Part shown: in pieces, positions 39,243 to 47,854 of the stretch
Layout: each line of letters starts with the position of its first letter
Numbering within the stretch: the stretch's first letter is position 1
DNA from: Cellulomonas sp. 73-145
GTDB taxonomy: Bacteria > Actinomycetota > Actinomycetes > Actinomycetales > Cellulomonadaceae
Assembly: GCA_001898185.1 (NCBI GenBank)
Contig: MKTI01000004.1
Span: forward strand, 124,001-188,000
DNA length: 64,000 bases
Direction of reading: 5' to 3'
Notes under the pieces: model-generated
The model's input: the letters and a program-made list of their open reading frames with translations, nothing else
What the model was told of the DNA's origin: nothing
Databases searched by the model: none
Made by a program: the position numbers and the translations under genes

Positions 39243-39281
39243 AAGGCCCCGCGCCGGCATTGGTGCTGGTCACGGGGCCTT
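39243..39281. terminator. Hairpin terminator after tRNA-Thr
   Basis: AAGGCCCCG (39243-39251) and CGGGGCCTT (39273-39281) form a 9-bp stem around a 21-nt loop, 10 bp past the tRNA 3' end. It separates the tRNA from the lacI-type gene. Confidence 0.75.
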
Positions 39282-39290
39282 TCGGTGCTG

Positions 39291-39363
39291 AGCCGCCTGA
39301 GAGAATCGAACTCTCGACCTTCTCATTACGAGTGAGACGCTCTGCCGACTGAGCTAAGGCGGC
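39291..39363 (-). tRNA. tRNA-Thr (anticodon CGT)
   Basis: It is a complete cloverleaf on the minus strand. The acceptor stem is GCCGCCT/AGGCGGC, the D-arm contains AGCTCAGTCGGCAGAGC, the anticodon stem is TCTCA/TGAGA with loop CTCGTAA (anticodon CGT, codon ACG), and the T-arm is GAGAGTTCGATTCTCTC. The discriminator base is U; the CCA end is not encoded. Confidence 0.95.
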
Positions 39364-39479
39364 GTCGTCGTGGGGTGACGCGGAGCGACCCCCGGCACGG
39401 CGAGCGGGCCCACTGTACCCGGAGGCCGGTCCGGCCTCCAAAGCGGGCCCACGGCCGGTCGCGCCGGTCGGCGCGCGTG

Positions 39480-41072
39480 TCAGCAGCGCGTGCCGGCCTT
39501 GGGCGCTGTGCCGTCGAGGAAGTAGTCGTCCACGGCGTTCTGCACGCACGAGTTCGACAGGCCGTACGCGCCGTGCCCCTCCCCGACGTGGGTGAGCAGG
39601 ACGCCCGACGACAGGGTCGAGGCCATCTTCTGCGCCCAGACGTAGGGCGTCGCCGGGTCGTTGGTGGTGCCGACGACGACGATCGGCGGCGCACCCTTCG
39701 CCGAGTAGTCGGTCAGGTCCGTCACCTGGGGCACCGGCCAGCTGGCGCAGGTGGTGCCGGAGTAGGCGAAGAAGTCCCCGACGGTGGGCGCCGCCTGCTT
39801 GATGGCGGCGGCCTGCGTGCGCATGGTCGCCAGGTCCGACGAGCCGCGCGAGTCCAGGCAGTCGATGGCGGTGAACGCCTCGGTGGTGTTGGTGGTGTAC
39901 CGGCCGTCGGACGAGCGGTCGTAGTACGCGTCGGCCAGCTGCAGCAGCCCGGAGCCGTCCCCCTTCACCGCGGCGGTCAGCGCCTGGGTCAGCATCGGCC
40001 AGGCCCTCTGCGAGTACAGCGGGTAGGCGATGCCGGTGAAGGCGAGCGGTGCGGTGAGCCGGCGGGAGGTGCCCGTGGGCAGCGGGGTGGTGTGCGTGTG
40101 GGTCAGCAGGCCGGCGATCTCCTTCATCGCGGTGTCCACGTCGCCCGTCAGCGGGCAGCCCTTGCCGCCCAGGCAGTCGGTGACGTATGCCCGCAGGGCG
40201 CTCTCGAACCCGGCCGCCTGGCCGGCCGCGACGGCGTCGGCGTCCAGCGTCGGGTCGAGCGCCGAGTCGAGCACCATGCGGCCGACCGTCTTGGGGAACA
40301 GCGCCGCGTAGGTGGCGCCGAGCTTGGTGCCGTACGAGTAGCCGAGGTAGTCGAGCGTCACGTCGCCGACCGCGGCCCGCACCACGTCCATGTCCTTGGC
40401 GGAGCTGATGGTGTCCACGTGCCCCAGCACGGCGCCCGTGTTCTGGGCGCACGCGGCGCCGAAGTCGGCCCACGCCTTCTCCTGGGCCTGCACGCCCGCG
40501 TCGGTGGACAGGTCGAAGTCGGCGGAGACGAGCTTGTCCATCGCCGGCCCGTCGTAGCACTTCACCGGCACCGACCGCTGCACGCCGCGGGGGTCGAAGG
40601 CCACCAGGTCGTACTCGTCGCGCACCTCGGCGCTCACCACGGTGCCGGCCGTCTCGAGGAAGTCGACGGCCGAGGCGCCCGGTCCACCCGGGTTGACCAG
40701 GATCGACCCGACGGTGTCCGACCCCTTGGCCTTCAGCCGTGCCAGGGCCAGGTCGATGGTCTGGCCGGCCGGCTGGGCCCAGTCGAGCGGGACCGTGACG
40801 GTGCCGCACTGGGCGGTCTCGCCCTGCGGCGCCGCGACGCCGGAGCAGCCCTTCCACTGCACGGTCTGCGAGTAGAACCGGGTCAGGTCGGCCGGGACCG
40901 GGGTCGCGGGCGCCGACACGCTGCGCGAGGCGTTGCCCGTGGGGCTGGTCCGGTGCTTGGCGGGGGCCGGCGTGCAGCCGGCGAGCACGAGTCCGACGAC
41001 GAGCAGGGCCGATGCCGCACCGAGGCGGGTGGACCGGCGCAGGCCGGTGGACGGCCGGGCGGCGATGGGCAT
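39480..41072 (-). CDS. Lipoprotein alpha/beta hydrolase, TAP-like peptidase
   Basis: The protein has 530 residues. From the ATG at 41072 a lipoprotein signal ends LVLAGCTPAPA (Cys33). The hydrolase resembles the Streptomyces tripeptidyl aminopeptidase/SCO-type family: LVNPGGPGASAVDFL (oxyanion region), AFDPRGVQRS, nucleophile elbow GYSYGT (about residue 244), and a C-terminal TAP-like domain with VGTTNDPATPYVWAQ (Asp) and HVGEGHGAYGLSNSC (His). It should cleave short peptides outside the membrane. Disulfide-prone Cys pairs fit an exported enzyme. The gene stands alone between the tRNA and a divergent four-gene run. Confidence 0.92.
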   Translation of the reverse strand: MPIAARPSTGLRRSTRLGAASALLVVGLVLAGCTPAPAKHRTSPTGNASRSVSAPATPVPADLTRFYSQTVQWKGCSGVAAPQGETAQCGTVTVPLDWAQPAGQTIDLALARLKAKGSDTVGSILVNPGGPGASAVDFLETAGTVVSAEVRDEYDLVAFDPRGVQRSVPVKCYDGPAMDKLVSADFDLSTDAGVQAQEKAWADFGAACAQNTGAVLGHVDTISSAKDMDVVRAAVGDVTLDYLGYSYGTKLGATYAALFPKTVGRMVLDSALDPTLDADAVAAGQAAGFESALRAYVTDCLGGKGCPLTGDVDTAMKEIAGLLTHTHTTPLPTGTSRRLTAPLAFTGIAYPLYSQRAWPMLTQALTAAVKGDGSGLLQLADAYYDRSSDGRYTTNTTEAFTAIDCLDSRGSSDLATMRTQAAAIKQAAPTVGDFFAYSGTTCASWPVPQVTDLTDYSAKGAPPIVVVGTTNDPATPYVWAQKMASTLSSGVLLTHVGEGHGAYGLSNSCVQNAVDDYFLDGTAPKAGTRC

Positions 41073-41203
41073 GGCGCCCACCGTAACGGTCGGTGCTGAA
41101 CGGTCTTGACGGAACCCGAACACAGGGCGGACACACCCCGAACCGAGGTCGTCGACAGTCCTCCTCGTCGGCGGGAGCGGCCCGCCCTGGTGAAGGAGTC
41201 GTC

Positions 41204-41674
41204 ATGACGCTGCCCCTCGCACGCATCGTCGGGACCGTCGCGCTGACCGGTGCGCTCGCGCTCGGTGCCGCCGTGCCCGCCCTCGCCGACGGGACGTCCA
41301 CCCCCGTCGCGACCCCGACGGCGAGCTCGTCGCCCAGCCCGTCGACGCACGTGACGGTCGACGGGAACACGGTCACCATCACCACCGACCTGGCGACCGT
41401 CCAGGCGTGGTGCACCCGCGACCACAAGGCGCAGGCCCGCCTGACGGCGCTGCAGCAGCGGATCCAGGCCGGGGCCGACACGAAGGGCTCGGTCGCCTGG
41501 CTGCGCGCCAAGGCCACCGCAGCGGCGAGCGCCGGGCACCCCGAGCAGGCGAAGAGGCTCAACGAGCGTGCCGACCGGCGCCAGGACCGGTTGCCGCAGA
41601 TCGCCAACGCGCTGACCCGGCTGAAGAACGCGGACACCACGGTGTGCTCCGCCCTGCCCGGCGCCGGCGCATGA
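41204..41674 (+). CDS. Secreted helical protein upstream of two-component system
   Basis: The protein has 156 residues from the ATG at 41204 (GAAGGAG upstream). A Sec signal peptide (LARIVGTVALTGALALGAAV, cleavage after ALA) precedes a Ser/Thr/Pro stretch. A helical region with one Cys near its start (WCTRDHKAQARLTALQQRI) and another near the end (TTVCSALPG) may be joined by a disulfide. No family is known. It is the first gene of a tight run: its stop overlaps the next start (ATGA), and the response regulator follows. Confidence 0.75.
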   Translation: MTLPLARIVGTVALTGALALGAAVPALADGTSTPVATPTASSSPSPSTHVTVDGNTVTITTDLATVQAWCTRDHKAQARLTALQQRIQAGADTKGSVAWLRAKATAAASAGHPEQAKRLNERADRRQDRLPQIANALTRLKNADTTVCSALPGAGA

Positions 41675-42018
41675 GCCTGCGCCTGCGCGCGGCCGCGCGC
41701 CGAGGTGGCGTCGCGCTGCTGCTCACCGCGGGGCTCGTGGCCGGCCTGGCCGGCTGCGGCCTCGCGGGGCACGGCAGCGGGGCCGGTGGCGGGACGACGA
41801 ACGGCGCGGCCAGCGGGACGGCGGGCGGCAGCGCGGCCCGTGGCGGGTCGGCGACCGGCAGCGCGTCCGGCGGGACGGGGGCTGGCGCCGGAGGCTCGTC
41901 CGGCGCGTCGTCGTCGCCTGCCGCGACGGACGTCGACGGGCTGCAGCAGGCTGTCGACCAGGCCGGCAGCCTCGCCGACCAGGTGGACCAGGACATGGCG
42001 GGCGACGCCTCGTCCTGA
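41671..42018 (+). CDS. Small Gly/Ser-rich lipoprotein
   Basis: The protein has 115 residues. The signal peptide ends LVAGLAGCGLAG (lipobox LAGC), and about 55 residues of Gly/Ser/Ala/Thr linker follow. A short acidic helix (DGLQQAVDQAGSLADQVDQD) ends the protein. It overlaps the preceding gene by 4 bp and is 45 bp from the response regulator. It could be a surface sensor input or a target of the two-component system; nothing shows which. Confidence 0.7.
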   Translation: MSLRLRAAARRGGVALLLTAGLVAGLAGCGLAGHGSGAGGGTTNGAASGTAGGSAARGGSATGSASGGTGAGAGGSSGASSSPAATDVDGLQQAVDQAGSLADQVDQDMAGDASS

Positions 42019-42063
42019 CCCCCTCGCCCGGCACGACGGGCGCGGCAGCCGACAGGAGGATCG

Positions 42064-42846
42064 ATGGCGCAGGGCAGCGGGCTGGTGGTGCTCGCCGAGG
42101 ACGACGCGGCGGTGACCGAGCTGGTGCGCCTGTACCTGACCCGCGACGGGTTCACGGTGCAGGCCTACGCCGACGGCTCGCACGCGCTGCAGGCCGTGCT
42201 GACCCACCGGCCCGTCGCCGTCGTGCTCGACATCGGCCTGCCCGGCCTGGACGGCATCGAGGTGTGCCGACGGCTGCGCGCTCGCGGGGACCGCACGCCG
42301 GTGCTGTTCGTCACCGCGCGGGACGACGAGGTGGACCGGGTGCTCGGCCTCGAGCTCGGTGCCGACGACTACGTCACCAAGCCGTTCAGCCCCCGCGAGC
42401 TCGTCGCCCGCGTGCACGCGGTGCTGCGCCGCACGCAGCCGGTGGACGCCGAGCGGCTGATGCTCGGGCCCGTGACCGTCGACGTGCCGGGCCGGCGGGT
42501 GTGGGTCTCCGACCGTCCGGTGCACCTGACCGCGACGGAGTTCGACCTGCTCACGCACCTCCTGCGCACGCCGGGGCGGGTGTGGCAGCGCGAGGAGCTG
42601 CTCGCGGCGGTCTGGGGGTACGCCGACGCCGGCAGCCGCACGGTCGACGTCCACGTCGCCCAGCTCCGCGCCAAGCTCGGCGCGGACGCGCCGCTGCGCA
42701 CGGTCCGCGGGGTCGGCTACGCCGCCGACGAGGCCGCGATCGGCGCAGAGCAGGGCCGAGGCGACGGCGCCGAGCAGGGCGGGCGCGGCGGTACGGACCC
42801 CGACGGACATGGAGGCTCCGACCAGCGTGGGCGAGGCCGGCTGTGA
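42064..42846 (+). CDS. OmpR/PhoB-type response regulator
   Basis: The protein has 260 residues; AGGAGG precedes the ATG. The receiver domain has acidic residues AEDD near 11-14, the phospho-acceptor Asp56 (VVLDIGLPGLDG), a Thr in VLFVTARDD and the conserved Lys in YVTKPFSP. The winged-helix DNA-binding domain (HLTATEFDLLTHLLRTPGRV, then GSRTVDVHVAQLRAKLG) ends near residue 225. A Gly/Asp-rich tail follows. The stop overlaps the kinase start (GTGA), so the two are translationally coupled. Confidence 0.95.
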   Translation: MAQGSGLVVLAEDDAAVTELVRLYLTRDGFTVQAYADGSHALQAVLTHRPVAVVLDIGLPGLDGIEVCRRLRARGDRTPVLFVTARDDEVDRVLGLELGADDYVTKPFSPRELVARVHAVLRRTQPVDAERLMLGPVTVDVPGRRVWVSDRPVHLTATEFDLLTHLLRTPGRVWQREELLAAVWGYADAGSRTVDVHVAQLRAKLGADAPLRTVRGVGYAADEAAIGAEQGRGDGAEQGGRGGTDPDGHGGSDQRGRGRL

Positions 42847-44126
42847 CCGGTACGCCGGCGGATGACCGGTCTCCCGCCACCTCACCGATTCCGCTCGCAA
42901 GCCCTCCCGAGGCACCCCGCCGCGACGCCCCCCGTCGGTGGTACGGCCCGCTGAGCCTCAGCGTCCAGATGACCCTGGTGTGCGTCGCGGTGGCCCTGGT
43001 CGCGGCCGCTCTCTCCGGGGTGGCCGCCGCGCGGGCCGTCGTCCAGGAGGACCGCATCGCGGCCGCCGCGGCAGCAGCACCGGAACCCGTCGCCACCACC
43101 CCGGCGGAGCGGGCCCGGGAGCGCGCTCGTGAACGGGCACTGGCCCGCGCCGAGGCCCGGCCGCTGCAGCGCGTGGAGCGGGCGGTGGCCATCGCCCTCG
43201 CCGTGGGGCTCGGCGTCGGTCTCCTCGCCGGCGGTGGCGCCGCCCGGTTGCTGACCCGTCCGCTGCGTCGCACCGCCGTCGCGGCCACCGCCCTGCAGCA
43301 CGGCCGCCGCGACGTCAGGGTGCCCGCCGAGGGTCCCCCCGAGATCGCCGAGGTGGCCGACTCGCTCAACGCCCTGGCGGCGGCGCTGGCGACGTCCGAG
43401 GCTCGGCAGCGTCGGTTCCTGCTGTCCGTCTCGCACGAGCTGCGCACGCCGCTGACGGCGGTGCAGGGGTTCGGCGAGTCGATCGCCGACGGTGTGGTCG
43501 AGGGCGAGCAGGCCCGTGAGGCCGGACGCGTGGTGGTCGCGGAGTCGCAACGGCTGGCGCGCCTGGTCGAGGACCTGCTGGCGCTGGCCCGGATGGGCGC
43601 CGACGACTTCCGGCTGGAACCCGCCACGGTGGACGTCGGTGCGCTCGTCGACGACGCGGGCCGCACCTGGTCGGCGCGGGCGGCGGCCTCCGGTGCCGTG
43701 CTGCGGGTGGAGCTGCCGTCGGTTCCGCTGGTGATCCGCACGGATCCCGGCCGGTTGCGGCAGGTGCTCGACGGGCTGGCGGCCAACGCCGTGCGCATGA
43801 CCCCCGCGGGATACCCCGTGGTGCTCGCCGCACGTCCGCCGGCGCCGACGGACCCGCCCGGGACGGCCGCCGTTCTGCAGGTGCGCGACGGCGGCCCGGG
43901 GCTGACGGAGGCCGACCGTGCCGTCGCCTTCGAGCCGGGTGCGCTCGGGGCCCGCTACCGGGACGAGCGGCCCGTGGGCGTCGGTATCGGCCTGTCCCTG
44001 GTGCACGGTCTGGTGCAGCGGCTCGGCGGCGCCATCGCCGTCGACGTCGCACCGGAGGGCGGCGCGGCGTTCACGGTCGCCCTGCCCGTGGCGGCGCCGA
44101 CCGGTGCGCCGTCGCCTCTGCCGTGA
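42843..44126 (+). CDS. Sensor histidine kinase
   Basis: The protein has 427 residues from the GTG at 42843. Two membrane helices (VQMTLVCVAVALVAAALSGV, and AIALAVGLGVGLLAGGGAAR) flank only ~70 charged Ala/Arg/Glu residues, so the outside sensor is minimal. HAMP (RPLRRTAVAATALQHGRRDV), the H-box VSHELRTPLTAVQGF with His198, the N-box (LAANAVRMTP), G1 DGGPGL and G2 GVGIGLSLVHG follow. It phosphorylates the adjacent response regulator. The two exported proteins upstream may provide the stimulus. Its last 56 bp overlap the convergent TetR gene. Confidence 0.93.
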   Translation: MTGTPADDRSPATSPIPLASPPEAPRRDAPRRWYGPLSLSVQMTLVCVAVALVAAALSGVAAARAVVQEDRIAAAAAAAPEPVATTPAERARERARERALARAEARPLQRVERAVAIALAVGLGVGLLAGGGAARLLTRPLRRTAVAATALQHGRRDVRVPAEGPPEIAEVADSLNALAAALATSEARQRRFLLSVSHELRTPLTAVQGFGESIADGVVEGEQAREAGRVVVAESQRLARLVEDLLALARMGADDFRLEPATVDVGALVDDAGRTWSARAAASGAVLRVELPSVPLVIRTDPGRLRQVLDGLAANAVRMTPAGYPVVLAARPPAPTDPPGTAAVLQVRDGGPGLTEADRAVAFEPGALGARYRDERPVGVGIGLSLVHGLVQRLGGAIAVDVAPEGGAAFTVALPVAAPTGAPSPLP

Positions 44127-44859
44127 CGGGCTGCTTCCCGCCGGTGAGCAGCGGCACGACGACCTCGTCGACGATCGACGCCACCGCCTGGGCCGACGGC
44201 GCCCGCAGGGTCGTCGTCACCTCCTGACGCAGCAGGTCGGCGGCAAGCCGCAAGGTGCGCGGCGTCACCCGGCTCGGGTCCACCTCACCCCGGCGCTCGG
44301 CGCGGCGGACCACTTCCACGACCGCGGCACCGCCACCGCCGAGCCAGTGCTCGCGCAAGGCGTACGGGGCGATGCCGGTCTCCCGGTAGAACTCCCCCAT
44401 CTGCACGCCGAGCAGCACCATCACGTCCGTGCGCCGCGTCATCGCGTGCAGGATCTCGAGCAGGTCGCCGCGCAGGCTGCCCGTGTCCGGTGCCGGTCCG
44501 GGGTCGCCGGCGGTGCGGTGCCGCAGTGCCGCCAGCGCCAGGTCGCGTCGGGTGGACCAGCGGCGGTAGACGACGCTGCGCGACGTACCGGCCCGCGTGG
44601 CGACGGCGTCGAAGGTGAGATCGGCATAGCCCCGCTCCACCAGCTCGGCCCACGCCGCCTCGAGCAGCGCGGCATCGAGCTGAGCGCCCCGCCGACGACG
44701 CCGAAGCCCAGAACCGGCATCGCGCCCGGGATCACGGCCGGCACCGCGCCCGAGATCCGGGCCGGCACCGCGCCTCGGACCCGGCCCGGGATCACCGCCT
44801 CGACCGCGCCCTGGATCGCGCCTGGAACCGGGAGCCGGACTCTCCACGTCAAGATCCAC
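44071..44859 (-). CDS. TetR family transcriptional regulator
   Basis: The regulator has 262 residues from the GTG at 44859. An unusual ~50-residue Gly/Pro/Arg/Asp-rich leader (DPGRGRGGDPGPGPRRGAGP) precedes the TetR HTH domain: LDAALLEAAWAELVERGYAD, then FDAVATRAGTSRSVVYRRWS. A ligand-binding helical domain follows, with VTPRTLRLAADLLRQEVTTT. A start further inside is possible. Its 3' end overlaps the histidine kinase gene in the opposite strand. A palindrome spans the proposed start codon, suggesting autoregulation or that true translation starts later. Confidence 0.85.
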   Translation of the reverse strand: MDLDVESPAPGSRRDPGRGRGGDPGPGPRRGAGPDLGRGAGRDPGRDAGSGLRRRRRGAQLDAALLEAAWAELVERGYADLTFDAVATRAGTSRSVVYRRWSTRRDLALAALRHRTAGDPGPAPDTGSLRGDLLEILHAMTRRTDVMVLLGVQMGEFYRETGIAPYALREHWLGGGGAAVVEVVRRAERRGEVDPSRVTPRTLRLAADLLRQEVTTTLRAPSAQAVASIVDEVVVPLLTGGKQPVTAEATAHRSAPPRAGRP

Positions 44860-44870
44860 CCGTGCATCTT
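44851..44870. promoter_or_regulatory. Probable TetR operator at the TetR gene start
   Basis: The site reads AAGATGCACGGGTGGATCTT on the minus strand, with 8 of 10 symmetric pairs matching. A related half-site AAGATCCACGG recurs at 44888-44898 near a TCTT. The position fits an autorepressor operator. Confidence 0.6.
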
Positions 44871-44913
44871 ATCGACGCCAGGCACCTAAGATCCACGGAC
44901 GACTCTTAGCCGG

Positions 44914-46395
44914 TCAGCCGCTGGTCATCGCAGGCACCCGCGCCGGCACCGATCCAGGCCCGGCGAATCGACCCGGGACGGCGACGAGCGGCACGCCGTG
45001 CCGGCTGCTGAACGACCAACCGCCGGTCCGGGAGGGCCGGATGCGCACGTGGTGCCGGTGGACCACGTCGTGGTGGTGCCAGCACAGCAGGACGCCCGTG
45101 TTGACGTCGGTCTCCCCACCGTCCCGCACCCACTCGGCGACATGATGGATCTCGCCGAGCGCCGGCGGCGCCGTGCACCCTGGATACCGGCACGTGCCGT
45201 CGCGCGCGACCACCGCCCTCAGACGGGGACCGGCATAGGTGCGCTCCGCGCGGCCCACGTTGATCACCTGCGAGTCCGGACCGAACACGAGCCGCGAGAC
45301 GGCCGAGTCGCAGGCCAGCCGCACGAGGACCGTCTGCGGCACCGGCCCGGCGCCGAGCAGCTCCGCCACCGCGAACCGGTCGACGTCCGCGACGGCCGGC
45401 AGCCGAAACGGCCGGCGCGCTCGTCTGCCCGCGCCGCTCTCCGCCACTCGACGCTCCGCCACTCGCCGCTCCACCGCTCCACCGGCAGCGCGCTGGTCCG
45501 GGGCGCCGGCCTCGACGGCACGCCGCAACGTCTCGAAGTCGACGACGACGTCGAGGTGCGGCCGGACCGGTGCACCGGTGCCGACCAACCCGTGGTCGAG
45601 CACGAGCCGTGCCACGTCGGCAAGCCCCTGCGCACGACGCTGCTGCGTGGTCCGTCGGTCGTCCGGTGCGGGTGGCGTCATCACGGTGTCCAGCGCGGCG
45701 TTGACTGCCGCACCGTGCTCCGTCGTCAGGAAGCCCGAGAGGTGATACCCGCCCTTGGTGGCGGCAAGCCCGACGAACTCCCGGTCGCACGCCTCGCGGT
45801 ACCCGCGCTCGTCCGCGTCGGGATCGGCCGCGGCGGCCCAGCGCCGGGCCAGCCGGCGGAAGCCGTCGGCGCCGTCCTGAGCCGCGTGCTCGACGAGGAA
45901 CGGCTCACCGCACTCCTCCGTCGATCCGGCGAGAGCGTCGCACCGCGGCTCGCTGGTGGCGACGACCGTCACCATCGTCCGCACCTGGTCCCGGCCCACC
46001 ACCCCGGCCAGTGCCGCGGCGCTCGTGGCGGGCAGGTGGTCCCGCAGGACCCGGCCTGTGGTGACGAGCTCCCGCGCCCTGACGAACGACATCCCGGTGC
46101 GGGAGGCCAACCAGTGCGCGAACGAGCGAGAGCCGTCGGCCGCCCACATCCCGTCCTCGGCCGCCGACGCCGACAGCCACGCGGCCGCGACGCTCAGGCG
46201 GTCCAGCTGCTCGACCAGGCTCAACAGCACGTCCAGCGGTTCACCGTCCGCGGCTCCGCCGAACGACGACGACTGCTGCACACTCTCCACGACGGCGTCG
46301 ACCGCCACGGTCAGCGCGTCGACGACTCCCTCCGCCGCCGATCCGTGCACCGCTACCACCGCCGCCCACCCCAGAGAGACCCGTCCGACCAGCAC
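44914..46395 (-). CDS. DUF222/13E12-type HNH endonuclease, probably LexA controlled
   Basis: The protein has about 493 residues. The DUF222 helical region covers roughly residues 30-330 (LDRLSVAAAWLSASAAEDGM, then GMSFVRARELVTTGRVLRDH). The C-terminal HNH domain is CRYPGCTAPPALGEIHHVAE, then NTGVLLCWHHHDVVH, with all His/Asn positions and the zinc Cys present. Members of this abundant actinobacterial family are often SOS induced. The listed GTG 46395 lies 25 bp after a near-perfect LexA box; GTG 46359, with GGGGTGGG before it, is an alternative. An Arg-rich insertion (about residues 340-370) interrupts the middle. Confidence 0.85.
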   Translation of the reverse strand: MLVGRVSLGWAAVVAVHGSAAEGVVDALTVAVDAVVESVQQSSSFGGAADGEPLDVLLSLVEQLDRLSVAAAWLSASAAEDGMWAADGSRSFAHWLASRTGMSFVRARELVTTGRVLRDHLPATSAAALAGVVGRDQVRTMVTVVATSEPRCDALAGSTEECGEPFLVEHAAQDGADGFRRLARRWAAAADPDADERGYREACDREFVGLAATKGGYHLSGFLTTEHGAAVNAALDTVMTPPAPDDRRTTQQRRAQGLADVARLVLDHGLVGTGAPVRPHLDVVVDFETLRRAVEAGAPDQRAAGGAVERRVAERRVAESGAGRRARRPFRLPAVADVDRFAVAELLGAGPVPQTVLVRLACDSAVSRLVFGPDSQVINVGRAERTYAGPRLRAVVARDGTCRYPGCTAPPALGEIHHVAEWVRDGGETDVNTGVLLCWHHHDVVHRHHVRIRPSRTGGWSFSSRHGVPLVAVPGRFAGPGSVPARVPAMTSG

Positions 46396-46419
46396 CAACG
46401 ATATCGGGCTTGGCTCTAT

Positions 46420-46435
46420 TCGAACGTGTGTTCGC
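46420..46435 (-). promoter_or_regulatory. LexA (SOS) box
   Basis: TCGAACGTGTGTTCGC matches the actinobacterial SOS consensus TCGAAC-N4-GTTCGA at all positions but the last. It lies in the 322-bp gap (46396-46717) upstream of the HNH gene. A second GTGTGTTCGC half-site follows at 46442-46451. The rest of the gap shows nothing else recognisable. Confidence 0.85.
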
Positions 46436-46717
46436 CCAGCTGTGTGTTCGCTGTGAGCGATATGACCGGCAGGCGACGGCGGGCTCGTCGCGGCACCGCC
46501 CCCAGCCACACGAACCGTGCGACTGCGCACCTCAACGCGCACCGCGCTGGCCATAGCAGGAGTCACGCCCACCGCACGGCAGAGATACATGACTGACTCT
46601 TGGGTGGGCACTCACGCGCCGGGCCGCCGCCGGTACCGGGCTCGGCGTCGGCCCCGACGCCCTCGACCTCGGCCCCCAGCCGGCAGTCGGCAGGCAACGC
46701 CGCGGAGCCCGCAGCTC

Positions 46718-47854
46718 TCACCCCTGCGGCCGGAGCGCCACCGCCATCGCCTCGACCGCGAGCAGTGGCGCCACGTTCCCCGCCAGCCGCGTCCGCGCGA
46801 CGCCCACGGCATCCATCCGCCGCAGGGTCTGCTCCGCGGTGCTGTCCGCCGCCAGCCCCCGCACCAGTGCCTCGTGCTCGCTGTTCACCAGCTCCACGTC
46901 GGCACCCAGCTGCACCACCAGCACGTCCCGGTAGAGCGACAGCAGGTCCACCATCGCCCGGTCCAGCACGTCGCGCTGCGAGCGGGTCGCGCGGCGCTTC
47001 TGCTCCTCCTCGAGCTGGCGCACCTGCGCCCGCACGGTCGGCGGGAGCGTCGCGGCGTTCTCGGCGCCGAGCGTGTGCAGCAGAGCGGCACGCTCGGCCG
47101 CGTCCTTCTCGTCCGTCCGCGCGCGGGCCTCCGCCTGCGACGTCTCGACCAGCTCCCCCGCAGCCAGCACCGCGTCGCCGACGCCGCGGATGCCACCGGC
47201 CAGCTCGAGGACGCGGTTGCGACGGGCCCGCGCGTCCGCGTCCCGCGCGAGCCGGCGGGCGATGCCGACGTGGCTCTGCGCGGCACGGGCCGCCACCAGG
47301 GCTGTGGTCGGGTCGATACCGTCCCGACGAGCCAGCAGCTCCGCGACCGCCTCGACCGGCGGCACCCGCAACGGCACCGAACGACAGCGTGAGCGCAGGG
47401 TGACCAGCACGTCCTGGGCGCTCGGCGCGCACAGCACCCAGACGGTCCGCGCCGCCGGCTCCTCGATGGCCTTGAGCAGCACGTTTCCCGACGAGTCGTT
47501 CAGCCGGTCCGCGTCCTCGACCACCACCACCCGCCACCGGCCCTGCGACGGCGCCCGCGCCGCGAGCTCCACCAGCGGACGCGCGGTGTCGACGCGGATG
47601 AACACGCCCTCGGTGGCCACCAGCGTCACGTCCGGATGGGTACCTGCCAGCGCCGTCGTGCACTCGTGGCACACCCCGCAGCCGCCGCGCGGGCACTGCA
47701 GCGCCGCGGCGAAGGCCCGCGCCGCGTTGGACCGGCCGGATCCCGGCGGCCCGGTCAGCAGCCAGGCGTGGGTCATCGCCGTCGGGTCCGCCACCGCGTG
47801 CGCGAGCACCGCGACGGCCGGCTCCTGCCCGACGACGTCGTCCCAGACCGTCAC
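46718..47854 (-). CDS. holB: DNA polymerase III subunit delta'
   Basis: This 378-residue clamp-loader subunit has the opening TVWDDVVGQEPAVAVL. The P-loop-like GPPGSGRS has Arg where DnaX has Lys, as usual for delta'. Zinc-type cysteines are CPRGGCGVCHEC and the pseudo-Walker B is VVVVEDADRLND. It helps load the sliding clamp in replication. Its ATG overlaps the tmk stop (ATGA), the standard tmk-holB pairing in actinobacteria. No terminator is obvious downstream. Confidence 0.95.
   Translation of the reverse strand: MTVWDDVVGQEPAVAVLAHAVADPTAMTHAWLLTGPPGSGRSNAARAFAAALQCPRGGCGVCHECTTALAGTHPDVTLVATEGVFIRVDTARPLVELAARAPSQGRWRVVVVEDADRLNDSSGNVLLKAIEEPAARTVWVLCAPSAQDVLVTLRSRCRSVPLRVPPVEAVAELLARRDGIDPTTALVAARAAQSHVGIARRLARDADARARRNRVLELAGGIRGVGDAVLAAGELVETSQAEARARTDEKDAAERAALLHTLGAENAATLPPTVRAQVRQLEEEQKRRATRSQRDVLDRAMVDLLSLYRDVLVVQLGADVELVNSEHEALVRGLAADSTAEQTLRRMDAVGVARTRLAGNVAPLLAVEAMAVALRPQG

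Noticed and set aside
39151..42915. 1254-codon minus-strand frame running through tRNA-Thr and several genes
   Set aside because: It crosses a tRNA and genes on both strands; it is a GC-driven shadow.
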